A DNA stretch of 64,000 nucleotides, from contig NC_084670.1 of the NCBI RefSeq assembly GCF_028389875.1, forward strand, positions 37,289,333 through 37,353,332. Direction: 5' to 3'. Origin of the DNA: Rhea pennata (taxonomy: Eukaryota > Chordata > Aves > Rheiformes > Rheidae). This document shows, in pieces, positions 54,482 through 64,000 of the stretch. A program made the translations under genes and the position numbers. Under the pieces are notes generated by a model. That model saw only the letters and a program-made list of their open reading frames with translations. It ran no database searches and was not told the DNA's origin. How positions within the stretch are numbered: position 1 is the stretch's first letter; each line of letters opens with the position of its first letter.

Positions 54482-56917
54482 GTATGCAGTCTTCAGTGAA
54501 GATGGATCGTTGGCTGAACTGAAAGGGTTTGAGGTGAAGCGACAGGGAGAGCTGCAGTTGGTGAAGATATTCCAGTCTTCTGTATTTGAGCCCTTTCTGA
54601 AAGGCACCACACTGGAGGAGGTCTCTGCCTCTGTAGCCAAGGTGGCTGATTACTGGTTGGAGGCACAACCAGTACCTCCTCACCTACAAGGTGAGTGTAG
54701 GGTTTGCAGGATATGCATCCCCTGCATGTTTGTCTTCCCAGGCTGGGGCCAGAGAAGAGATGTCAAAGCTACCCTAACACTGTAGGGAGTATGGGCTTTG
54801 TCTGAAGAGAATGGTTGGTCCATTGTGCCTCTGATGGCTGTTTGCCTGTAATTTCTGCCTCTTTGATTCTCTAGGGCTGCTCTTTTGGGTCTTTTAGCAC
54901 CAGACCTGTTATTACAGCACTTCTTTCAGCTGTTACCACTTAATTGTGGGTAAGTGTTGTCCTCCAGTCACCTCTTTCACAGAGGTAGCCTGGTGGTCCT
55001 CTTCCACCAAGGACTTTCTCTGGAGCCACTCACTGAGACAGAGGATGGCAGAGCCATTTGTCTGCAGAATGTTTTCTGAGGAGCCCAGAAGAGATTAGCT
55101 TTAAAATAACCAGCAGGAGCAGAGACAATGCCAGAAAACAGAGCCTCAAACTGGGGAGCAGGAGAGATGAAAAGCTGGAGCAACTGCTCTGCTTGGGAGT
55201 TTATTGGGAGCACTTCCCCTTTGTATTTTGCATCTGGCACTACAGAGCTGGGCCCACTAAGAGTTTGCCATACAACATCATTTCAAAGCATTGCATTCAC
55301 AGCATGAGTTCTGATGCAGATCTCATGTCCGTGATCTCTATATTCCATAGGTCATGTTCGCAACTGGAGCAGAGATTATTCACAAACTCCTCATAAAGAG
55401 AGCCATATCAATCAGTTTAAATGTTCCATGTATATGATAGCAACTAGGTTTGATCATTAGGTTCCTGATAGTGAGGTTTTTTTCCTTGTTCCCTTTTTCA
55501 GGCTGCCAACATGCCTGATTGAGAGCTGTTTGAGCTGATCTCAGAGAACCGTTCCATGTCTCACAGGCTAGAAGACTCCGGGGAGCAGAAATCCACTTGC
55601 ATCAGCACTTCCAAGCGTCTGGCAGAATTCTTGGGAGCCAAGATGGTGAAGGATGCAGGGCTAAGCTGCCGGTTTATCATTGCTAAGAAAGCAGAAGGGT
55701 CTCCAGTCACAGAGAAGTAAACCTGTCTTGAGGGGCCAGGACTTTTGGGAGGATGTGAAGGGAATGGCAGGGTGAATTGATGTGGCATGACCAAGTGATT
55801 GCTGGTGTACTGGTTTAGACCATAAAAGAGACTGTAATGGTGAGTAATGCTGTGCAATTGCCTGCTGTTTGTTGGCATAGCAGGGGGGTGAGAGGAGAAG
55901 CCCAGAGAGGTGTGTGTAGGCTGGGAAGATGGGGTGCTGTGCTGCCAGTGACCTTGCTGCTGGTTGGTGCTTCCCTATTTTCTCCAGGGCCATCCCACTT
56001 GCCGTCTTCCAAGCAGAGCCCAGTGTACGGAAGCACTACCTCCGGAAATGACTGGAGAGCCCCTCACTGCAGGACTTCAGCATGCGGGCGGTGAGTTGAA
56101 ACCCCCTCTGGAGCAGCACAGCCTTTGATTCTCCTGCACTAGGCTGCAGCTCCTCCCTCGGGAGGCACTATGTGGGCAGCAGTTACTTGTTGTCACAAAG
56201 TGAAGTGCTGTGGAGAGTGCTGCAAGCAAGGAGAAATGCTGGTCCCTGCATCACCCAGCAGAGCTCAGAGCAGCACCTTTCTACTCCATCTACTTCACTG
56301 TCTACTATTGTGCGTCTTGCCCAGATTCTGGACTGGGACTACTATATTGAGAGACTAGGCAGCACCATCCAGAAAATCATCACTCTTGCTGCAGCACTGC
56401 AGCAGGTATGGAGGTGGGAAAGGACAGGAGGGCTGCAGGTCTGTGGTGATGGGAGGAAAGGCAGAGGGCATTGGCTCTGGGGACTGCTTATGTGTGATTT
56501 GACAATATTCCTCAGGTAAAGAATCCTGTCCCATGGGTCCAGCATCCCGACTGGCTGCACAAGAAACTCCTAGAGAAGAATGATGTGTACAAACAAAAGA
56601 AAATTAATGAGTTCTTCACTTCTGAAGGCAAGAGACAGGTAATAAGAGTGAGAGAAAGGAGTTGGCTGTGCTGATGGGCATCTCTTGCTGATAGTGTGGC
56701 CTCAGCCCCCAAATCTTCCTGCTGTCATTTCTCTCAGGTCCTAGCTAACCAGCACCAGGGGGGAACACCCAGTTGCCAGACTGGAGACATAGAGGATTTG
56801 GGGGCTGCTAAGCCCCTTCAGCCATTGGTTCCAGTCACAAATAAACGGAAGCAGGTCCCTATGGCAGAGGAAAGCCAGCAGGTGTCCCAGTATCTGGAAC
56901 TGTCCCAGTCCTGGTGA
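54482..56917 (+). pseudogene. POLE: POLE thumb and linker exons
   Basis: Exons 54482-54690, 55502-55716, 55988-56090, 56325-56405, 56516-56638 and 56738 to about 56917. The first matches up to KVADYWL and then diverges before its donor, consistent with a small insertion of about 13 bases. The second has TGA at 55520-55522 where Ser is expected (MPD-stop-ELFEL). The third has TGA at 56049-56051 where Trp is expected (YLRK-stop). The last stops at 56915-56917, before EILG. 56325-56638 is clean ([26 protein letters not shown]). Confidence 0.82.
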
Positions 56918-57140
56918 GAGATCCTGGGCCCACCTGCTGCCATGGCCACATTCCCCTAGGGAGGTTACTTTGTTCCTGGTTGGGTGGGAAAGGGAGACTG
57001 CAGGAGCCTGAGGCCAAGATGAGGCCAGATGCTGTCACCTTCTGTGCTCTTGCGCTTGTTGGGACAAGCAACTATGATGCTGGCACAGTTCTTCTATTGA
57101 TGTGTTTACCCCGATGACTATACCTCTTTCCTTTCCTCAG

Positions 57141-60100
57141 ATATTACCGCATCCCCATTGGGAATCTCCCTGATGACATGTCTACCTTTGGTTCTGACCT
57201 GTTTTTCTCCCACCACCTCTGTCGCCACAACCATTTGGCGTGGCTCTCACCCACGGCCCGCCCAGAGCTGGGGGGTAAAGAGGCTGATGACAACTGTTTA
57301 GTTACGGAGTTTGACGAGAGAGCCTCAGTGGAGATAAACAACCCTGGCTGCTACTCCACAGGTAGGATAGCACTGAGTGGGAGCCGAGCCAAGTGCTCTT
57401 CCATGAGCTCAGGAGAAGGATGGCTGCAGTGGCAGAAGAGTATCTGAGCAGTTCTGCAGTTGCTGACAGCTTCAGAAGTTGAGCAATGATGATCTGGACA
57501 GGATATATGCAACTGGCATCTCCTGGGGATAGGGAGTCCTGTATGCAATAGAAAAATGCATGTAGGCATTTAAGTACAGATTATTTTCTAGTTTGTGGCC
57601 TCTCATAGCAGCATTCAGAAGATCACTTCTGGTGGTCCCTAGGATGAATCTTTCTGTGATGCAAAACAAGCTGACTGATAGTTGTTCTGAGCACCTCTGC
57701 TGCAGTTTCCAGAAAAAGCTGGTGGCCCCTGGAGGGGAAGTAGATCCAAGTTTTGTTGGAAGGTGCTATGCTTTTTAGCTGTGCAGTGAATGGGGCCATC
57801 CGTACATAGCATCACGGCCATAGAGGGGAGAGGTCTGGCCATGTGCCAAAAGTGTCCTTTAGGGCCTGTAATACAAGGTGTGTGGCAGCCTGGAGAGCAG
57901 CACAGTTTCCCATGCTGCTGCAGTACCATACAGGCTTTCACCATTTCCTGATACGAATATCTTGATGTTGCACTCGGTAGATGCAGCAAGACCTGTAAAG
58001 AGCTCTTGCAACTTGTGGAAAGTCCTGGCAAGTGGGTGCATTCATCATACTTGGAGAGGGGATTGTGTCCTTGCTGATTGTCTGCCCTGCTTGCCCGTTG
58101 ACAGGCTGTGTTTGGTCACAGTGTGTCTGGAGCTGGATATTCAGAGCCTGGCTGTAAACGCAGTGTTACAATCCGATCACATCAATGACATGGAAGAAGG
58201 TCCCAGCGTGAGTATCAGTTTTGATGTGATTCAGCAGGCATCTCTAGAAGACATGGTGACAGGGAACCAAGGTGCCAACATTCCAGCCAGCTATGATGAG
58301 ACTGCCCTGTGCTCCAACCCTTTCAGGTATGTCTGTAAGGGTCAGCATGAGATGGAGTATCTGTTCCATCCTGCCTGATGCCCTCAGGGTCCTGCCTCTC
58401 CTTCCCAGCTGACTGGCTGGCTTTAGCCTCTCCAGATTCTTACTAGCATGTGGTTTGTGGGGTGCCTTGAAGCACAATAGGCAGCTGGCTTGGCAGAGGG
58501 AAGGAGGCGAAGCCCAGCTTTGTCTGTTGACATCCTCCCTTTTAGGCTTGAGGATCAGCTCTCCCTAGTGGCTCAGCCAGCATATGTGAGGAGATGCTTT
58601 TGAAGAGTTTGCCCTTTCCTGTTTCTCTTTTCATCTCCACAAGGTCATAGAGGCACATGTTTGCCCTGTGGCTTATGTGCTGAGAGCTAATGCATCTCTG
58701 CTTTGGCAGAGTTGCCACTTGCTCTAGCATTATCTGAAAACATGTCAGTGTGTGAAAGGAGGAAGGGCTCATGTGCCTGGTGTGATGCTCATCTCTGCTC
58801 CGTGGCAGGATTCTGAAGAGCATGGTGGTGAGCTGGGTGAAGGAGATCACACAGTATCCCAACATCTATGCAGACAACCAGGTGATTCGTTTTTACCGCT
58901 GGCTCTGCTCTCCTTCCTCACTGCTTTATAACCCAGCTTTGCATCGCCCTCTGCACAACATGATGAAGAAGCTTTTCCTACAGTAAGTGAAAATGGAGCT
59001 TGCCATGCCCTGTGCGTGGAGCAGATGGACATAGCCATAGGTGGAACTCTATTGGCACCCATAGCTGGGTCTTTTTGAGCACCTGTGGCACAACCTCTGG
59101 AAAGGCCCAGTAACTTCCAGATGCATAGTTTGTCCAACTTTTGTTGGAGTGCCTTCCCATCCTGTGGTTGGAGCTCCCTTAGATGGCGAGACCTAGGCAT
59201 TTGACTACTGGCTGTGCTGGAGCAGCACATCCTTCCTGAATTGTATGTTGTGCTGTGGTTTGCTGTTCCCTGTTTAATGGCAGCTAAACAGCAGCAGTTC
59301 CTCCAGCCTACTGCCTCCAGCTCCTGTGTTCTGCTTGACCGTTAGTGGCTGAGTTCAAGCGTCTTGGTTCTTCAGTGGTTTATGCCAACTTCAACCAGAT
59401 CATCTTGTGCACCAAGAAACGGCGAATTGAGGATGCCGTCAGCTACATGGAGTACATCATCAACAGGTGGGGCACACTTGGCTGCCAAGGGGTACGCTCA
59501 GCAAGCCAGGCCTGGAGAAAATCTTCTGGAGGCTGAGCTAAGACATGGCTCAAAGTGTGGAAGGAGGATGCTGATTCTTGCCTCTTCTTGGTCCTCAGCA
59601 CTGCATTTCTTGCAAAGTTAGCTTTGGAAGAAAGGGGACAAGGTCACCTGGTTCTTGTGCCATCATGCCCAGAGTAGGGATCTGTCCCTTAACTGTGCTG
59701 CATGGGGCAATATTCCAAAAATATCTGTATGATTCAATCTAAAGAGACCTTTAGGAGAATGTGAGCAGTTGCGCTCTGCCCAGTCTCTTATACTCTGGCA
59801 GCTCTCAGCATCCCAGCTATGATGTGTGGGCTGCTAAGACAGGCGTCTTGACACAAGAGGCAGTTGAAGCTTGGGTATGATTCCTCTGCAGCCCTTAGTT
59901 CTGCTAATGACTGCTCTGCAGCCTTTTGTACTGAGTCCATTCGCTGAAGCATGGTTGGATGTGAGAAGTGAACTGCTCTCTTGCAAACATCCCCTGCTCC
60001 TCATTGCCTCCCATGGAGAAGGTTATTAACTAGGGAAGATGCCAACACTGTGTGTGACTGCAGTCTCTTCCCTCCAGCATCCACTCAAAGGAGATCTTCC

Positions 60101-60532
60101 ACTCTCTGCCTATTTCCTTCTGCCACTGCTGGGGATTTCTGCTCTGCATAGATCCAGCAAATTACGAAGGTATCAAAGGAAGAGTGCGTCCTAGCGTCCA
60201 CTGTGGGGAGGTAAGAGATGGGAAGTGCTCAGTCCTGCAGAGACAGGGGTGCTGTGGGTTGAGTTGAGCATGAAGCTATTGGTTTGGATATAGGGTATTG
60301 CTATGACATCACCAACCGAAAGCCTGTGGATGGCTTGTGCTCCATTCCAGCAGGACACTAGCAAGAGTCAAGTATTGGATGAGGACAGTGAGGAAGAAGA
60401 GGAGAAAAAGGAAGAGGAGGAGGAGGATGGAGAAGCAAATGTGGAGGACTTGCTAGAGAATAGTTGGAACATTGTGCAGTTTCTCCCCCAGGCTGCCTCC
60501 TGTCAGAACTGCTTCCTCATGCTTGTGTTGGG
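57141..60532 (+). pseudogene. POLE: POLE second-module exons
   Basis: Exons 57141-57361 ([20 protein letters not shown]), 58122-58326 ([14 protein letters not shown]), 58809-58982 ([16 protein letters not shown]), about 59341-59466 ([17 protein letters not shown]), 60078-60210 ([14 protein letters not shown]) and 60351-60532 (acidic Glu run, then [18 protein letters not shown]). These form the end of the inactive polymerase module. The exon at 59341 lacks an AG at the expected place. Otherwise this block is open. Confidence 0.83.
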
Positions 60533-60931
60533 TGAGTGCAGTCTGCTGCTCACCTGGTCCTACTTTGAATGTTACCTCTGGTGACTAGAGCTATCCCCAC
60601 CCTTCTGCTGCCCAAGCCATATGCACAGCATTCCCCACAGCTTCTTGAAGCTCTCTGTGCTACTGAGGAGGTTCTGATGTTGATCCAAAAAACCCCTTAC
60701 AGTCAAAGACTGCACTGTGCTGGATGTGGTACAGAAGGGACCACCTCTGTGTCTGTAATTATCATTGTTTGGGTGGTTTCAGCACCAGTGTGAACTCTCT
60801 CAGAGAGGGGAAGAAGGTCACTAGTTCCTGATTAGTCATTGGTGCCCCAGGAGAGTCGACAAGCACAGTAGTGCTTGTGCCACTCTCCCATCATGGACTA
60901 CATCTGGAGCTTTTCTTGTGTGTCTCTGCAG

Positions 60932-62711
60932 CCTACATTGTGGCTGTGTACCACAGCATGAAGGAGGAGCTGCGGTGCAATGCCCCTGGGAGCGCTCCCA
61001 TCAATGGGAGGACCATGAGCCAGGTGTCCCAGGAGGCATTGGGAGAGATGGGAGCTATGCCTGGTGAGTATGGTTAGCCACAGTTAGGCATGGGAGAGCT
61101 GTGAGCAGCACTGCTGGGCCAGTCCTGCAGCAGGAAGAGAGCTGCCCACCTTGCTGTCCCCGTATGCTTCCATATGGCTCAAGAGCTCTCTCTGCTCCTC
61201 CTCTGCAGGCATGATCACTTTCTCACAGGATTACGTGGCCAACGAGCTCACGCAGAGCTTCTTCACCACCACTCAGAAGATCCAGAAGAAGATGGCTGGT
61301 TCCCATAATGCCACTGAGCCCTCAGACATGTTCCCAGTGCTACCTGGCTCCTACTTGCCACTCAACAACCCAGCTCTAGAGTTCATCAAATACGTCTACA
61401 AGGTTAGTGGGGTGGGCCGTGTTTTTTTTTCTTTTTTTCTTTTTTAAAAAGAAAAACTGTTGCAATTCTGCAATCAGTTTGTTTTGCCCAGCTAGCACTC
61501 GCATCAGAGTGAGTCCCTGTGAGGACCGTCTTCTCTGCTGGTGGCCTTACCTAACACTTTCTCCTGTAGGTGTTGTCCCTGGATGCCAGAATAACTAACC
61601 AAGTAAACAAACTGCGCTGGGACCTGCTGCGCCTCATTGAGGTAGGTGAGTTCTCAGAAGAAGCCCAGTTTCGGGTCCCTTGCCGTTCCTATGTGCTCCC
61701 TGAAGTCATCCGCAGGAAGTGCAATTTTTGCAGGGACTTGGACCTGTGCAAGGACCCTGCCCTCTCGCAGGTACAGCCTTCCTTTCCCAGGAAATCCCTT
61801 TTGCCATGGCTGCATGCATGAAGTCCCTCTTGGGGACACCAGAGGCCCTAGCATGGTTGTGCTCTTGGCCTGTCGTGAACGCACATGTTGTCCGTCTTTC
61901 TCTCTCTCTCAACCCTTTTGCTTTTAAGGTTCCATTACAGTGATAAACCTCCCTTCAGGGTTATTTTCTGCTCATCCCCTTTCCTAGCTGCCTGTGACAG
62001 TTTGAGATGTGCTGGTGCTTTGGCTGATGCTTTATCCCCTCCCAAAATTGGTTATGGCTTCCTGGCACTCGGGGCTCTCAGAATGCTCTTGTTAGGCTGC
62101 GAGGGCTGAGGCTGCACCATGCTTTCTCTTGGGAAGAGTCACACTTGTGTTCATCTCCCTTCTCTCTGCCCCTCGGATGGGTCAGTGCTGCCCAGTTGGG
62201 TATGCTCCAACTGCCAGGCCCAGTATGACTCGGATTCCATTGAAATGGCACTGGTGGAAGCGCTGCAGAAGAAGCTAATGGCCTTGCTGCTGCAGGACCT
62301 GGTGAGTGCTGGGCTGCCGTGCTGCAGGAGCCTGCCCTTGATGTGGCAGGCTGCAGCAGGAGGGCTGAAGCTGCTCTCTGCTCCTTGGAACCAGAGCAGC
62401 CCAACCTTACCTCTCTGACTGATGTGATGCAGGGGGAATATGATGAGGAGAGTTTGGCTTGAGCGCTCTCCACTTCTCTGTGCATAGCTGCAGCCTTTTG
62501 CTGGCTGGCTGAGGCTTGACCCATTGACCTGGTGTCAGTGGTGTGTCCCCAGAGAGCCCTGTCAAAGGACTGAGCTGCTCAGCCTTGTCTGCTATCCCAG
62601 CTAAAACCCCTTTGCCTCTAGGTGTGCAAGAAGTGTCATGGTGTGAAGGAGACCCTTATGCCTGTGTACTGCAGCTGTGCTGGAGATTTTGCCCTCACCA
62701 TTTCCTCCCCG
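60932..62711 (+). pseudogene. POLE: POLE C-terminal Cys-rich exons
   Basis: Exons 60932-61063, 61209-61402 ([18 protein letters not shown]), 61570-61770 ([20 protein letters not shown]), about 62175-62301 ([10 protein letters not shown]) and 62622-62711 (CKKC, then VYCSC). All eight metal-binding Cys of the CysA and CysB modules, which contact the other Pol epsilon subunits, are kept. The exon near 62175 follows TCG rather than AG. The final exon after CysB was not found up to 63847. Confidence 0.83.
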
Positions 62712-63847
62712 GTATGTGTGCATCCTGCCACCACGTCCGGCCTCCTGCGAGCAGCTCCCCTGTAATAGCCAGTGAAAAACCCTGTGATAACTTGTGCCTT
62801 TCGGCCCATCTGGCACAAGTTCATCTCTCTGTGCTTTCTGGCTGTTTATTCATTGCTTTGTGCCCAAGCCAGCCAGTCCTGCCTGAGCAGCTTGCAGAGC
62901 TTCTCCTGGCATGCACACCTGTGGATAGCACGGCTGCAGCGTGGCAGTGCTGGATCCCAGGGATTTCTACATCTGCATGAGATGGGTAATGCTTGGCTGC
63001 TGAAGGAAGTGTGTGGCAGAGCTCTGCCTGTGCTTTCTGCCAACCACGAAGGCCTGCTCTGCGTGGGCAAGGTAGCCGTGAGGTGCAAACCTCAGGCCAG
63101 GGAGGCTGGCTCTCCTGAGACTGCCCTGCTGGGGCGCTCTGCTTGCCTGTGCAGATCAGCATGGCAAGGGCTGTTTGAGGTGGCTGCTGCGGCTCCCCTG
63201 TGGCACTGAGGACCTGACGCTGGCCTCATCCCATCCCTGCCTTTGGGATGCTTTCACCTTTCCTGAGCTGTGCAAAGCCCAGATTAGCAGGTTCTGCTGG
63301 CAGCCAGAGAGAGCAAGGTATTGGTGCTTGCCCTGGCACGACTCCCCGCCCACCACCTCCACCCTCTCCTGTGCCACAAAGCAGCTGTGCTGGAGCCTAT
63401 GCTCTCCAGAAGCTGCTTGGGACCAGGTAACGGAGGGGCCATGCCTGCAGGCCGGGCGAGATACAGCAGAGACCGTGGGCATGTGTTGCTGTACAGGGCA
63501 AGGCGAGTGTGGCAGCTCTCTCTTAGTTGTCTGTCCACTCTGCCTGCCTTTGGTGGCTCTGAGATTACCTCCTTGCCCACATATTGCCCCATACCATGAT
63601 CTCCTGGAAGTGTGATTGGAAGTGGAGCAGAGGGATAGGAAAGAGGAGGCGCAGCTGGAGCATTGCAGTGCCAGATCCCAGGGACTTCCAGAGCTGCAGG
63701 AGATGGATGATACATGCCTGGTGAACAAAGTAGCCCAGCAGAGCCCTTCCCATCCTGCCTGCTGCCCTCAAATACCTCACATGGCAGCAGAGCCCTGTGT
63801 CTCCTAGCCCCATGTGCTGGTGCCCACAGATGGTGCTAGGGAGCACT
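62712..63847. other. Unassigned DNA after POLE, with a local duplication
   Basis: No gene recognised. About 62935-63050 and about 63650-63765 are related (shared 'atcccagggaYttc' and 'gagatggRtRat'), a diverged duplication about 715 bases apart. The 190-codon minus-strand frame at 63156-63728 has no family features. Confidence 0.4.
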
Positions 63848-64000
63848 TGTTCCACTCAGGTTCCGGGGGGCCAAGTGTCCGCTTTGGCAAGCCAGCACTA
63901 ACACACACACACACACACACACACACGCACTCTTCAGCAGCTAGCAGTTTATTAGTAAATACTTACAAAGAGACCGACCCAATGGAAATCTTGAGAAGGA
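63848..64000 (-). mobile_element. LTR start, cut by the window end
   Basis: Begins TGTTCC and follows the LTR at 12131-12280 closely ('ggcaagccagcac', 'cagtttattagta', 'cttacaaa', 'ccgaccca'). It is the same family and orientation. It has an expanded (CA)n run that the 12 kb copy lacks. Confidence 0.8.
63899..63927. repeat. (CA)n microsatellite in the LTR
   Basis: About 13 CA units inside the truncated LTR. Confidence 0.95.

Noticed and set aside
63156..63728. 190-codon minus-strand ORF after POLE
   Set aside because: No recognisable domain and it overlaps the diverged local duplication; likely chance.

Overview
The window is vertebrate nuclear DNA, almost certainly from a bird. It carries several CR1 retroposon tails with the usual avian 3' sequence, a maestro heat-like repeat (MROH) gene with compact introns, and gamma- and ERVK-type endogenous retrovirus (ERV) debris. 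I cannot assign the species. There are no operons, CRISPR arrays, tRNA or rRNA genes that I can support.

Layout. 1-1070 is GC-rich and purine-rich non-coding DNA. 1072-3336 (+) is a decayed 3' half of an MROH-like gene, and its tail is repeated in inverted orientation at about 7.9-8.6 kb. Between the arms lie CR1 scraps and a few exon-like stretches on the minus strand. 8651-11462 (-) is a long, internally deleted CR1. 11.96-19.05 kb is an ERV graveyard with three env remnants of at least two classes, pol fragments and a solo LTR. 19051-20515 (+) is a second decayed MROH fragment. 20779-25023 (+) is a deleted ERV with gag, protease and RT remains and a truncated 3' LTR.

28171-36613 (+) is the best gene in the window: an MROH-family gene of 21 coding exons, about 910 codons. 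It has one single-base frameshift and one altered splice donor. A solo LTR with a perfect 6-bp target duplication (37120-37481), an AT-rich stretch, another CR1 and an 83-bp higher-order minisatellite follow.

39793-62711 (+) is an intron-containing copy of POLE, the catalytic subunit of DNA polymerase epsilon. Most exons are recognisable and in order, so it is not a retrocopy. It lacks its first exon, exons 6-7, about 300 central codons and the last exon. It has several frameshifts, at least four in-frame stops and a changed polymerase motif C. I read it as a segmental-duplication pseudogene, or less likely a badly assembled functional locus. The window ends inside an LTR of the same family as the one at 12.1 kb.

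Overall it looks like a repeat-rich region where duplicated genes (MROH fragments, POLE) decay among retroelements. I did not find a convincing new biological system. The most notable items are the POLE copy, the unexplained antisense ORF where its exons 6-7 should be, and the mixed-class env cluster.
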